DNA of 64,000 bases from Selaginella moellendorffii (GCF_000143415.4 NW_003314316.1:1201173-1265172); one strand, 5' to 3'; counted from the stretch's first letter, positions 10,313 to 21,848 are shown. Notes: generated by a model not told the origin, from the letters alone. Made by a program: numbers and translations.

Positions 10313-11275
10313 TTACAGCAGTTTTTTCCTCTCGAAAAACACTTTCATGTGTAACGATTGGAAGACCGCTACCAGCAAGCAAAAAAGCAAGGACAGTGCA
10401 CCGAGCACGACTATCCTTGTGTTCGTGGACTCGTTAAAAGCGCGCATCTCTTGTTCCCTGCCATGACAATTTCTCACAATCGATTAAACGAAGCTGCGAA
10501 ACAAACGTTATCACTTACTTCTCTCGCAAGAAGAGCATCTCTTCGTGAATGGAATCCACTAGCTCTTCTATCTTTCGAAGCTCCAGCTCCACTCCCTGGA
10601 ACACATCCAAGTATTGTCATGGTTCTACATTTGATACGAAACAAAAAGGTAAATAGCTTACATCGATGTGCTCGCGCTTGGCAATGTTTCCCCAGTCTTT
10701 AGCGGCAACACCAGTCTTCCAGTCGAGATCGACCGCAACCACGGCTTCCTTGGCGTCCACATTCTCGAGCCAGAAGCAAGCAACGTAAACTCCCGTTGTG
10801 CTTGCTTTGAAACCAAACTGTCCCTTGTCAACTCCCTCGGCCAGATGGAGCGTGTATCCATCTGGATCAGACAGCTATGGAAACAAAATAAGAAGATGAG
10901 ATGACCCAAGTTTGATCGTCTATCCATCACAGTTATTCCAATTACGCACCAAGGAAAGACATTGAATTGGAAACGTAAGCTAGATCTATCTCTCCAGTTG
11001 ACCAAGCAAACACGCAGCAAATTTCTCCGGAGCTAAATCCGTCTAGAGTCTAGACAGCTTACCCGGGCGTGGATTTTGTGGATCGCCGGCTTGTCGAGCT
11101 CCTTGGGATCGGTAACGCGATATTCGCCCAACACCAGCGCGCCAGAGTGGAGCTCCTCGTTCATGCACTTTGTGCGCTCCTTGTGGATCTCGAAGCTGAG
11201 CGATCGCGCGGGCGACACGCAGAGGAGCAGTGAGATCACAAGGACGGAGAGCGCGGCCGACAGCGCCTTGGCCAT
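10313..11275 (-). CDS. p24/emp24 family (delta-type) COPI/COPII cargo receptor
   Basis: Four phase-consistent exons: 11275-11063, 10874-10662, 10595-10519, 10457-10313; 215 aa, the usual p24 length. A signal peptide (MAKALSAALSVLVISLLLCVSPARS) precedes the GOLD domain, whose two expected cysteines lie at KCMNEEL and ACFWLE. VDLDWKTGVAAKDW is diagnostic of the plant delta subfamily. A coiled-coil follows (VELELRKIEELVDSIHEEMLFL), then one transmembrane helix (VVLGALSLLFCLLVAVF) and a short cytosolic tail ending FFERKKLL. The tail has the FF COPII-export signal and a dilysine COPI-retrieval signal. It cycles between ER and Golgi and helps package cargo such as GPI proteins. It is divergent from the dirigent-like gene, with 144 bp between start codons. 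Confidence 0.93.
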
Positions 11276-11419
11276 CGCCGGAGAGACTGCGGTAGACCTA
11301 AAATATAGCTAAGGGCTGATTTGACTATAAAAGAGAGTGGGCAAAAGGGGTAAAAGATACACAAGTTTCTCTTGATCGATCGATCGCTCGCTCGATCGCG
11401 CTCGAAATCCTCGATCGCA
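11276..11419. promoter_or_regulatory. 144 bp divergent promoter / leaders
   Basis: This is the spacer between the p24 (-) and dirigent-like (+) start codons. Its right part (about 11374-11417) is a run of GATC/CTCG-type motifs (GATCGATCGATCGCTCGCTCG), probably the 5' leader of the plus-strand gene. Confidence 0.45.
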
Positions 11420-12016
11420 ATGGCGGTAAGGCTCGGATTCTCTCGCTTCTTGGTGCTTCTTTCGCTGGCGGCGACGGCCATGGCGGCGTGTAACTTCACA
11501 GCCGCGCAATCGTGCGTCTCCAAGCCATCACTCAATCTCCTCTTCTACTGTCACGTCCCTCTCTCCAATGCCAGCGCCGCGCAGCTCCAATCCGACTCTG
11601 CCCCGCTGCTCGGATCTTCCAATCCGGCCGCGATGGGCGCTGGCAGGGTTTTCGATTACAAATGCACGCCCACGCCAGATCCATCCACACCGCCCTACTG
11701 CCGCGCCCGCGGCGTCTCCTTCGAGGATTCTCGCAATGGCACCCAGATCATGGTGAGCGCAATCGCGATGGCGGGCGCGCCGGGCACGAATTCTACCAAC
11801 AGCACGACGACGATCAGGCCGCGGGGATCGATGAGCGTGGCGGGTGAGATCCTTGGCAGCGGGAACTACAGCACGAGCGCGGCGGTGGTGGGCGGCGTGG
11901 GGGATTTCCTGGCGGCCGCTGGCGAGATCAACATCTCCACGTACAATGTATCGGGCGATGGTACGGACATGGTGCTCAAATTTATGGCCAGGGTCGTCTT
12001 CCCGCTCTACATTTGA
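11420..12016 (+). CDS. Secreted dirigent-like (AOC-barrel) protein
   Basis: Single exon, 198 aa. An in-frame CTG/ATA stretch opens further upstream, but ATGGCGGTAAGG at 11420 begins a clean signal peptide (LGFSRFLVLLSLAATAMAA), so I start there. The mature protein has a Cys-rich N-terminal segment and several N-glycosylation sequons (NFT, NAS, NST, NYS, NIS, NVS). Its C-terminal half has the rhythm of dirigent/allene-oxide-cyclase beta-barrels: SVAGEILGSGNYS, AAVVGGVGDFLAAAGEINIS, MVLKFMARVVFP. Dirigent proteins steer phenoxy-radical coupling in the apoplast. The barrel assignment rests on pattern only; catalytic residues cannot be confirmed, so the function is tentative. Confidence 0.62.
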   Translation: MAVRLGFSRFLVLLSLAATAMAACNFTAAQSCVSKPSLNLLFYCHVPLSNASAAQLQSDSAPLLGSSNPAAMGAGRVFDYKCTPTPDPSTPPYCRARGVSFEDSRNGTQIMVSAIAMAGAPGTNSTNSTTTIRPRGSMSVAGEILGSGNYSTSAAVVGGVGDFLAAAGEINISTYNVSGDGTDMVLKFMARVVFPLYI

Positions 12017-12454
12017 ATAGATTTACCCGATTAAATAAACTAATTTATTTTCTAGGTTTACCCCTTTTATTTAGGGCCAATACCTCATAACTATAAATTT
12101 AAAGATTATTGCAGTATGATTCAACAATCACTATTCCTAAAATATTAGTTATAATTATTAGTTAATCATAAAAATAAAAATAGAAATTGAATTGACCTTT
12201 GTTCAATATATATGTATAATATATTAGTTAAAGTTTGTGTAGTACAATGAATCATTTGAACTATAAATATTCAATCTGAATCATATTCAATTACTCCAAA
12301 TTTTATATTCTTCTACCATAATTATATTTTTTCTTATATATATTTCTATTAAGTGCATATGAGGTAATCCCCCTCCATGGCTATGACACACTTTATTAAC
12401 CTTGTGTATATAACTAAAAAGAACAACTTGAGAGACAATCCATATTCAAATATA
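12017..12454. other. AT-rich spacer, nothing recognised
   Basis: This is the 3' flank of the dirigent-like gene up to the start of the F1 LTR. It has only AT-rich sequence and no coherent ORF. Confidence 0.5.
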
Positions 12455-14204
12455 TGTTGCGAATGTGACTTTGGGTATCGAAAGTTATCTGTCGGCTAGT
12501 CTTTTCAGATATTCTTTCTTTACTACCATGACGGTAGAAAGTCAGTATTGCTAGATCTGTTATCAGTTCCCACTTGAGTTAATTGAAAAACTAGTAAATG
12601 AATATGTACTTAAATTGGATAAACATAAAGTAGGAACCTTATGTTTTTTTTGTTGAGCATACTTGGCCTGGTTTGAGAAACTTGTGTGATTGGCTTGCAC
12701 TTGCTAGTGTCAAGAACCCCCACAATATTGAGTTTGGTCCCTTAATATCGCTAGATGATAGCTTACCGTGTCTACCAAACACCCTCGCTATCATGCCTTT
12801 TGTGTTAGTCTCATTTCGGTCCCAAATGCTATGCAGTGAAAGTGTCTAGATTTTCTCATTTAATACATTTATGAAATGTAGAGATTGTCTTAAATACAAT
12901 AGTGTTCATCATGTATCCATTCCATATTTAATAAATTTTGAGCTTGTCCCAAAGACTAACTCTTGATACTAAAGGAGGCTTGGGGTGAAAGCCCAAAGCA
13001 TGTGTTCCTCGGGGGGGGGGAAGGGGGGGGGGGGGGGGGGTATAAGGGGGTCCCAAATGATAAAAAGGATAGTGGGTAGGTTGAGCATGGCTGACTAACC
13101 TGAGGTATAGTCTAGCTCCTGCTTGCATGCCTATCCTTGTTCTGACTAACTGAGGGCATAGTTTAGCTCTTGCTTGCGTGCCTATCCTTGTTTTACGTTC
13201 GGCTTGGGTCTAAGTCCAAGTTCCATTCCATGCTAGCTGATGGAGTACCCATGTCCTTGCATTAGGCCATTGGTATGTGTAAGCTCCTGAGTTTAGACTT
13301 CTCGGAGGTCACCCAACCCAGTACTATTCAAATTCACAAATATCCCAAGACCCTTAACCGATTAAAAAAGGGGGTGCACTTTATTTATAAGCCTTTTCCC
13401 TTTATATTTGAACCCCTATAGATTGTCTCTTAAGTCGTTCTCTTTGGTTGCTTATAATCCACCACGCTTCCTTGCAAATTCACGCCCTCGTGAACGGAAA
13501 TTGAGAGCTGCAGCTCTCTTAAGAGCCCTGCTCTCTTGACACCCTACCCCTTGGGTCGAGCCCAGCGGGAGCAAACTGGACTTGCCAAATGTCAATCAAC
13601 ATGTGGTGCGATTCCCTAACCAACCAACAAAGTCAAACTTGAGACCCTCTCTAATACAAAATGTAAGCTCCTGAGTTTGGACTTCCCGGGAGGTCACCCA
13701 GCCCAATACTATTCAAACTCAAGGACGCTTCCTTAATTGATTGGAAAAGGGGGTGCACTATTATTTATAGGCCCTTTCTCTTTATATTTAAACCCTTATA
13801 GATCATTTCTCAAGTCATTCTCTTTAGTTGCTTACAGTATGTTGAAATAATGCCAAATTCTGTTTAGCTCTATTTTGTGTGTTGGTCCTAGCATTGGGAT
13901 GGTAGTTGCTCTAGGACTATTCCAAACTGCTCCGTACTTTTGTCCCTTCACTCCTTGGGCTGTATGCTCAAGAGTTGTTCCATGCTCTAGTGCTATTGCT
14001 CCTTGGCACCATGCTTGGGAGTTTGGCACCATTCCTTCATTCAGTGGCACAAGGCTCTAAATCTTGGATTCCACACCATTGTCCTTTGGACACATGGCAT
14101 ATGACACATGGCATATAGAGGATTTAGAGGGTTTAAATTCCGCTTCCATGTTTATCCTATGGTAAATCACCATAGGATAAAGGGTAAAAGCCACGTGCGC
14201 TACA
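12455..14204 (+). mobile_element. F1-family LTR (apparent solo LTR), split by a TRIM element
   Basis: Begins TGTTGCGAATGTG and ends GTGCGCTACA, the same termini as the F1 LTR at 27003-28135, with close similarity throughout. It includes the segment GGTGAAAGCCCAAAGCATGTG followed by a poly-G tract (about 13011-13041). No primer-binding site or F1 interior follows, so it looks like a solo LTR. A short TATA overlap flanks both ends, but the target duplication is not convincing. Removing the TRIM (13278-13836) leaves about 1.19 kb, close to the intact LTR length. Confidence 0.75.
13278..13836 (-). mobile_element. TRIM (terminal-repeat retrotransposon in miniature), 559 bp
   Basis: Two ~177 bp LTRs (13278-13456 and 13662-13836; TGTAAGCTCCTGA...GCTTACA, the left one ending TTATA) enclose 205 bp of non-coding DNA. 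The exact 5-bp target duplication GTATG lies at 13273-13277 and 13837-13841. On the minus strand, a decayed tRNA-Met-type primer site (TTTGTATTAGAGAG, compare TGGTATCAGAGC) follows the 5' LTR. A purine-rich tract (GGAAGCGTGGTGGAT) precedes the 3' LTR. These features fix the orientation. It has no coding capacity and depends on enzymes in trans. Confidence 0.85.
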
Positions 14205-14275
14205 TATAAAAGGAAAGGGCTTATGAATAAAAATGCATCCTTTTTTCCAATTGGTTAAGGGTTTTGGGATACAGT
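14205..14275 (-). repeat. TRIM-type LTR fragment
   Basis: AAAGGAAAGGGCTTATGAAT and the following bases up to TTAAGGGTTTTGGGAT are the reverse complement of the central TRIM LTR (CCCAAGACCCTTAACCGATT...). It abuts the F1 solo LTR. Confidence 0.6.
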
Positions 14276-15985
14276 GCTTAACATATAGTGCATATAGTGC
14301 TTGACATATATGGCATACAGTGCTTGACATTCTCTTTGATCTATGAAGAAAACTGATTAATTGTCCACCTCAAGTTGAGGACTCGGCAAACTTGCACTAG
14401 AAGGAGAGACATTTTTATATATCATTCTATGAAAAAATTGAATGCAATATCCAATCAAGTATAATTAGAAAAGCTTTAATGATTTACCAGCTTTGTCACC
14501 TTTGATGAACTAAGGCACCGACCACACTAGTCAACACATAAGTTGACTGTTTTGCCACTTTTGTAATTCTTGCAAAACAAGACTTTGATAGAACAAAAAT
14601 GTTCTTTAAAAACACAGAGCAATCATGGCATTACATTTGGGACAAAACATTGTTTTAAGTCTTGATCTTTGCTATGTGTGTGTCAAAGATAATCAAATAA
14701 GATGGGAAAATGAGATACACAATGTGATATGATCTCATTTGACATGGCAGAAATAAAACTCTTGCACTGGATTCCTAAAATATCCTGCACTTGAAAGAAT
14801 CATTGTATGGCTAAGCAAACCTAATAGCAAGCCATGGCAGCAAGTGTGATAGGTATGAAGCAAAGGGACAAACCCTAAAAATAGAGAGGGTTTCTCACCA
14901 TTCTCCACCACTAACACAATCACCAAGAGCGCATCCACAAGCAAGACAAAGCTAGGCAGCAGCAAGGTTGTGTTCTCACTCAGCCCCACACTTTTACAGC
15001 CACCCATGCCAAGATCAATAGCTGCTTCATTGTGCATCACAAGAATGAGCAGCACACATGAAGTATAGTTCTAGGTCTTGTCCAAAACGAGCTATCACCT
15101 AGTACCAAGGTTATGAGGAGTCCCTCCACCGCATTCCTGTGTGATTAATTTGTGCTCCTGGTTCTGATTTACCCCCTGCCCATAGGAGGATCTCATCCTA
15201 ATACCCACAACAGAGATATACAAGTTAGCACCGAATCTGCACAAGTAACTCTCATGGTACCAATTGTTCAAGTGTCTAACTCCTCCACACAAAAAAGGCG
15301 GGATGACAATGACTGGACCAGACAACGAGATTCATGAAGCAATGGAAAGCAATTATGTTGAGAACCTTCTTTAGAGTCCAGAGTTTTTGAAAGTCACTTC
15401 TGATGTGTGGCCCAGGCATGTACCTAAGTACATTGGCTAGCAAGCATCAACAATGCAAGTCTCATTTTCATTTTAAAGTCTAGTTTTATTTAGAAAAATG
15501 ATTGGGCTAGCTGAGATTTCATTACTAATCTCATCTTTGATGATATAGGTAGCCCTTAGACAATCCTACGCCTCAGATGAATGTAACCGGAAATGGCCTA
15601 GTTGATCAACTTAACCAAACTTACTTTCATCAATTTCCACAATTCTTCCTAGACCACTAATTTGTTTACTACTTTGTTATAATGTGATATAAATATCACG
15701 ACAAAAGCTGTACAAATTCATTTTTGTGTGCTTAATTTTAATACGACACTCAATACAAATTTGATCTTATGGTACTAGTTATGAGAGATCTTGTGGTATT
15801 GCAATTTTTACAATTCCACTTTAAACTAGCTTTATAATTTTGATTATCATATCGATATCTTATTGGTAATTCTCTTCTGGTATTTTAAGAATAATTTACA
15901 TATTCCAATCTAACCATAATACTAAGAGAATGAATAAATAAGAAAGAAAATATAAGAAGGAACACAACAATGAGGAAAAACCTAA
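14276..15985. other. AT-rich stretch, no gene assigned
   Basis: Starts with irregular copies of a GACATATAGTGC-like motif (14277-14330). Open frames of 106 codons at 14735-15055 (-) and 76 codons at 15095-15325 (-) match nothing I know. I treat them as chance ORFs or decayed DNA. Confidence 0.4.
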
Positions 15986-16319
15986 ACCAAGCTTACTTTG
16001 TGCATTTTCCCAAGCTATCAAGTAAGCTCTATGCTTCTTGGAGCTGACCATTGTGAAAAGACAGTGATCATCACAGTCCATGACTTGAGAGGCATCCTCT
16101 CTCAAGCTTGATCCAAATCCCTCTCCTGCACGATGCTGGTCATGAGAGCTGTCCATAAGACAACATCTCTCTCATGCATGCTTTGGAAGAGCTCCTCGGC
16201 ATTCATTTCCTTGAGCTCCACTGCAATTGAGTTCCAAGACACCACATTCCTCTATCAGTATCGTATCAAATGACACCTTGGATTCATTCAGATGCCCATG
16301 TTGGGCATACACTGTGACC
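15986..16319 (-). pseudogene. PPR pseudogene, 3' part (left of the SP copy 1 insertion)
   Basis: Read on the minus strand, this continues the PPR fragment at 21849-22130 across the retrotransposon. VTVYAQHGHLNES spans the insertion junction. Further on, ERDVVLWTALMTSIVQERDLDQA and ERMPLKSWTVMITVFSQ are clear PPR units. In-frame stops (for example after KHA and LDQA) and frame changes show it is dead. The host PPR sequence resumes exactly after the target duplication. Confidence 0.75.
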
Positions 16320-16681
16320 TGTCAAGACCCCTGACAAGATCAAGACTGGAAAATGCAAAAAGACAAAGAGAAAAGCTAGTGGAAACAAAGAAGAGGCCTT
16401 AGACTGGCGTTGATTCAGATTGTGGAGAAATGGAACAAGGCTAACCCTATATATACTATAGGTTGATGAAGCTCCACCACTCTTGGATCGAGGACGGCGT
16501 AAATATAGCCAAGGTCGAGGAGGCGCCACATCATCATCAGGAATGTGGCTCGAGACTCAGGAATCGGGAAGTGTCTCGAGAGTCAGGAATAGGGAAGTGT
16601 CTCGAGAGTCAGGAATGTGGTCTGCAGGTCAGGAATCCGGCGAGAGTCAGGAATGTGGCAAGAATTGGGGGATTCCTGACA
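16320..16681 (-). repeat. 3' LTR of SP copy 1
   Basis: On the minus strand it reads TGTCAGGAATCC...GGTCTTGACA. It contains two copies of a 26-bp unit (CTCGAGACACTTCCC...), a TATATATA box and the 15-nt CACAATCTGAATCAA segment that matches the primer site. Confidence 0.92.
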
Positions 16682-16692
16682 GCACCCCCTCC

Positions 16693-19600
16693 TCAAGAAC
16701 GAGTGGAACGAGGATGTGAACGAGAACGAAGAGGAGGATGAGATGAGCGGCGAGGGATGGGAGATGGAGAAAAAGAATGAGGACTGGGACGAGAAGGATA
16801 GCGGCGGTGGAAGTCCTGAACAAGGTCAGGAGAATGAATCAGGTTGTCCACAGGTTCCCAAGTGCGTTCCTCAGGTCCGTAACCCATCCAGTCCACCAGA
16901 TAGTAGAGTTTAGACCGTGAAATCTTGGAATCAAGGATGTCCTGAACCTCGTACTCAGACCCATCCTCGAGCTGCACTGGTGGAGGCGGAGGAATGACCC
17001 GATTTGGAATAGGACTGGGAATATAAGGCTCAAGGAGAGAAACGGGGTGAATTTGATATGAGGAGGGAAGTGTAAGGCGATAAGTGACAGGATTAATGAT
17101 GGCAGTGATAGGGAAAGGACCAAGGCGTTTGAAATTGAGTTTTGGACAGGGCCTGGTGGTGGAGATATTTCGCCTGAGGAGCCAGACTTTATCCCCGATA
17201 TTGTAAGGGGGACAATCCTGACGATGGACATTGGCAAATGTTTTATGAGATTCCTGAGCACGATGGAGGTGGAAGGAGATGGAGTTGTGGATTTCCTGGA
17301 GGTTGGAGATAAATGCCTCAGAGCGAGGATTTGAACAAGAGGATTCAGATGGAGAAGGAAGTGAGAGATTGAATCGGGGATTTCGGCCAGAGTTCACAAA
17401 GAAGGGGGAAACTCGAAGAGAGGAGTGAACAGAGTTGTTATAGGAGAACTCAGCAAGGGGAAGGATATCGAACCAATTATCCTGATGATAGTTGATGAAG
17501 CACCTCAAGAATTGTTCCAACGTCTGAATCGTTCGCTCGGACTGCCCATCAGTTTGAGGATGATATGCCGAAGAGAGGTTGGCCTTCACTCCAAGCAGCT
17601 GCAAAAACTGTTGCCAGAAATGAGAGATGAACTGAGGCCCCCGATCCGAAACCACATCTATAGGAATCCCATGAAGTCGGAAAATTTCCCTGAATACCAG
17701 TTTTGCCATGTCCTCGCCCGAAAACTCCTTGGTACATGGCAAGAAGTGCGCCATCTTTGTGAAGCGATCCACCGCGACTAAAATGCTGTTGAAGCCTCCA
17801 GAACTCGGAAGATCACTCAAGAAATCCATGGAGATGGATTCTCAAGGACCTGAAGGGACTGGAAGGGAACGAAGCAAACCTGAAGGAAGGTGGCGAGGTA
17901 CCTTATTCCGGGCACAAGTGTCACAGGAGGTAACAAAAGCTTTGATGTAGTCGTCCATGTGAGGCCACCAAAAGTCCCGTGCAACTAGCTCATAGGTTTT
18001 CGCAATGCCGAAGTGACCAGTAGTCGGGCTATCATGGCACGCCATCAAGACCAACCTTCGAGCATCACCTTCAGGAACATAAAGCTGCTCCCCATGGTAC
18101 AATAAGCCATCTAAGAACTCGAACTCGTCAAATCGCCGGCAGTCGGGAGTCACTAGGTGTCCAGCCTGAAGATGGGGGAAAATGTCGCTAGCGAGATCAT
18201 CGGATTGAAGATCGTTTCTGATTGCATCCATCAAGGAGGAGTCCTGAGGGGCCAGGGAAATTGCCATAACTTGAAGCCGATCAGGACCGAGGATAACTTG
18301 ATCCTGTTGATCGAAGGCAGGATTACCAAGCCTGAGACTAAGATAGGAGCGCCTTGAAAGAGCATCAGGAAGGCCTTGAAACTTTCCAGGTCTGTACTTG
18401 ATAACAAAGTCAAACCGACTCAGGAATTGTGCCCACCTTGCTTGACGACGGCTTAAAACTTGGGAAGTGGCAAAGTACTCGAGATTTTTGTGATCCGTCC
18501 AGACTGTTGTTTGATGGCTCGCCCCCTCCAAGAAACGGCGCCACTCTCCAAAGGAATCCACGATGGCAAGGAGCTCCTTGTCGTGGATTTCGTAATTGAT
18601 CTCCGCAAGCTGGAATTTCCGAGAATGGAAAGCGACTTGATGAAGTTCGTGATCCGCTCCGAGTTGAGACAGCACAGCACCAATGGCAAAGTCGGAGGCG
18701 TCAGCCTCGATGAAGAAAGGTTGTGAGGAATCAGCATGGATCAAGACAGGAGCAGAACTGAAGGCCGCCTTGAGTGTGTCGAAGGCCTGCTGGGCAGCAG
18801 CAGACCAAGAGAAGGGAACATCCTTGCAAGTGAGATGTGTGAGAGGAAGGACAATATCAAAGTAGTGATCAATGAATTTGCGGTAGAAGTTGGCGAAGCC
18901 AAGAAAAACCTAAACGTCCGACATTGATCGTGGAGGCTCCCATTCGAGAATAGTCTTGACTTTGGCAGGATCCATCGTGATACCCTCAGGAGTGACAATG
19001 TACCCAAGGAACTCCATAGACTGCTGATCAAAGGAACATTTCTCAAGCTTCGCGTATAGGCCATGTTCTCGCAACTTCGCTAGCACCTTGTGTACATGTT
19101 CGTCATGCTCCTCCTGAGTTTTTGAGTAGATGAGGATGTTATCGAGGTAGACGATCACCATCTGATCAAGAAACTCCCGAAAGACGTCGTTCGCCATGTG
19201 TTGGAAAACTGCTGGAGCATTTGTCAAGCCAAATGGCATGACAGTGTACTCGAAGTGGCCATAGCGGGTTCGGAGCGCAGTCTTCCATTCATCACCAGGC
19301 CGGATCCGGATCAGGTTGTATGCTCCACGGAGGTCGATCTTGGTGAAGAAGCGGGCACCGCCAAGGCGTTCCAACAGGTCCGAGATCAGGGGAAGCGGAT
19401 AACGGTTCCGAACAGTCACCTTGTTCAAACCTCAGTAGTCGATGACTAGCCGCAAGCTCCCATCCTTCTTCTTGACAAAGAAGACAGGCGCTCCAGCCGG
19501 GGACTGCGAATGCTGAATGTAGCCCGAGGCAAGGTTCTCATCCACGTACTCTTTGAGGGCTTTAAGCTCGGACGGGGATAACCCGTAGATAGGCCCCCAC

Positions 19601-20442
19601 GGAGGTGACGCTCCTTCCTGTAAATCAATGGGACAATCATAAGGCCGATGAACAGGCAGTACACTAGCTTTTTTCTTGTCAAACACATCCCCAAAATCAT
19701 GATACTTCTCAGGAAGACTAACAAGAGAAACATGCAAAGCAAAAAGAAAAAGAGGTTCTTCATGAAGGAGTTCTTTCATAGTGATTGTGGAGATAGGAGG
19801 AGGCGTACGACTAAATGGAATGATGAGACGAGGATACGGTCCAGTGGAAGATGGAAGAGAGGAAAAAGAAGAGGGTGAAAACTTAATAGAGTCAGGAACA
19901 GAACCCCGATTTGAGTTTAGGGAACTTTTCCTGATTCGGACTCGATGAACAGCAGGGGAAGCCGTGGGAGAGATGAGCTGTAATTCCTTCCAACAGATCT
20001 GAGGCTGATGTAGTTGGAACCAAGGAAGACCGAGCACCACAGAGGAGGACTTGCTGTTGATGATGTTGAAGGCGATATCAGTGACGGTGGACCCGATGTG
20101 TACTCGAACGGGCAACGTTTCCCTAAGTCCAGAAGATGGAGACACAAAATGCCCGCCGATGCCTTCAACCCTCAAATCCCGTATGGTAGGAGAAAGAGGA
20201 ACGTGATGTCGGGCAGCAAAGTCCGTGTCCATGAAGCAGGAAGTTGCACCCGAGTCCAGTAACGCCAGAGCCTTGAGTCCTGATTGTCCGGTGAAAGAAA
20301 GGAGACATGGGACGCGGAAGTTGCGGGAATTGGTGGTAGCTTTGATGAAAGGTGGTGAGGAGCTTGATAAGGAAGAAAAGTGATTTTTATTCGGGGAGTC
20401 CAAACAGACAGCTCCTACTCTGTTTGGATAGGGTCATTTCCC
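16693..20442 (-). pseudogene. SP copy 1 pol (protease-RT-RNase H-integrase-chromodomain), inactivated
   Basis: One long frame is interrupted by three stops: TGA at 19434-19432 (CGA in copy 2) just after LRLVIDY, TAG at 18912-18910 (CAG) in the RT-RNase H connection, and TGA at 17844-17842 (TGG) at the start of the integrase core. Each fits a single C-to-T or G-to-A change. The RT box reads YLDN instead of YLDD (codon 19140-19138), removing a catalytic aspartate. A 9-nt in-frame deletion near 17040 shortens the HPV-F-HSSLLEPY region. The rest, including protease DSGA, the H/C zinc-binding residues and the chromodomain, is well preserved. Confidence 0.9.
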
Positions 20443-21387
20443 GACTGCAACAGAGGTGGACTTTGAGGCAGAGTGAACTCGAGCAGTCGAGGAGGCTTCT
20501 TGGGACATACAGCTGCTTTGTGATTAGGATCAGCACAATAGAGGCAAAGATTATGAGATATTCGACGTTGCTTCTCAGCAGGACTCAACTTCCCTCTAAT
20601 GAGTCGGGGAGTACCAGAAATATCCATCGGAACCGGAGCAGTAGGTTCAGGACTATGCCCCGAAGACTCAAGCTGGGATTCCTGAGTCTGGGACGGAAAA
20701 ACAGCGGCGCGGCGACTTTCCTGACGACGTTCAAAGAGACGATTGTCACATCGAATAGCTTTGTTGATGGCATCCGACAGGTCCTTGGGATCCTCCATGG
20801 TGAGCAACAAATCCTTGACACCGTTGTTGAGGCCGAAACGAAATTGGTCAATCAGGGCCCACTCATCCCACTGAGTGTCCAAAGCAAGGAGTTGGAACTC
20901 TGCAGCGTAGATCGAGGCAGGACGAGACCCCTGAGAGAGACGTCTCATCTTTGTGGTAGCAGCCCGAACCCGATCCGTCTCGCCAAAACATGCTTCGAGC
21001 TTCTCTTTGAACAATTGAAGATCCATCAGCTCTGGAACCACGACCCCTTTCATGCTCTTCTCCAGAAGAGGAGAAAACCATGACAAAGCTGCACCTTCGA
21101 GCAACGTCCCAATCACGCCGATTTGAGACTCGGGAGTAGGGTACCGCCGATGTTGAAGTGCGAAGATCAACTCCATCTGGTTCAGGAATCCACGAAGCTC
21201 CGAACGCTTGCCTGAAAATTTCGCCAGGAAGCTCACCTTCAGTTCAGGAACTTTGCTGGATCCTTGAGCCGAAAGTGAAGCAAGCTCCTGCTGCATGCGA
21301 AGAAGGGTCGCCTTCAGCTCGGTATTCTCAGACTGGATTTTTGCAAGGACTTCAGCAAAGAAATCAGGATGGCTTGGAGACTCCATT
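20415..21387 (-). CDS. SP copy 1 gag-like nucleocapsid ORF
   Basis: The open frame starts MESPSHPDFFAEVLAKIQ, followed by a heptad-rich N-terminal helix. Then come a capsid-like middle (ALSWFSPLLEKS, LFKEKLEACFGETDR, FRFGLNNGVKDLL) and a CCHC zinc knuckle, C-LY-C-ADPN-H-KAAV-C. Length is about 323 aa, equal to copy 2. The frameshift heptamer at its end is changed to GGGAAAT (complement of 20436-20442), and the base of the adjoining stem has a mismatch. The ORF itself is uninterrupted although the element is dead. Confidence 0.8.
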
Positions 21388-21486
21388 GGCAAGAAGAAAG
21401 AAAAAAGGGGGACAAAAAGGCAAAAGGTAATCAAACAATCAAAACGAGCTAAATCAAAAAACAAAAAAACACAATCTGAATCAAAC

Positions 21487-21848
21487 TGTCAAAACCCCTG
21501 ACAAGATCAAGACTGGAAAATGCAAAAAGACAAAGAGAAAAGCTAGTGGAAACAAAGAAGAGGCCTTAAACTGGCGTTGATTCAGATTGTGGAGAAATGG
21601 AACAAGGCTAACCCTATATATACTATAGGTTGATGAAGCTCCACCACTCTTGGATCGAGGACGGCGTAAATATAGCTAAGGTCGAGGAGGCGCCACATCA
21701 TCATCAGGAATGTGGCTCGAGACTCAGGAATCGGGAAGTGTCTCGAGAGTCAGGAATAAGGAAGTGTCTCGAGAGTCAGGAATGTGGTCTGCAGGTCAGG
21801 AATCCGGCGAGAGTCAGGAATGTGGCAAGAATTGGGGGATTCCTGACA
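21487..21848 (-). repeat. 5' LTR of SP copy 1
   Basis: 362 bp, about 99% identical to the left LTR. Immediately inside it, 21470-21484 carries the self-complementary primer site. Confidence 0.92.

Larger units (their letters stand above)
16320..21848 (-). mobile_element. Ty3/gypsy chromovirus SP, copy 1 (dead), 5529 bp
   Basis: LTRs of 362 bp at 16320-16681 (3' LTR) and 21487-21848 (5' LTR) differ at four sites, all transitions. The 5-bp duplication TGACC flanks it (16315-16319, 21849-21853). Coding order on the minus strand is gag, protease, RT, RNase H, integrase, chromodomain, as in copy 2 at 28169-33714. Three nonsense codons, a lost catalytic Asp and a 9-nt deletion inactivate it. It lies inside a PPR pseudogene. 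Confidence 0.95.

Noticed and set aside
13011-13041. Poly-G run as a pure sequencing or assembly error
   Set aside because: Poly-G/C tracts recur at the same place in several F1 and GY2 LTR copies, so the tract is real, although its exact length may be unreliable.
14735-15325. Small genes in two open frames on the minus strand
   Set aside because: No start context, splice-consistent neighbours, or family resemblance; they lie in repeat-rich AT DNA.
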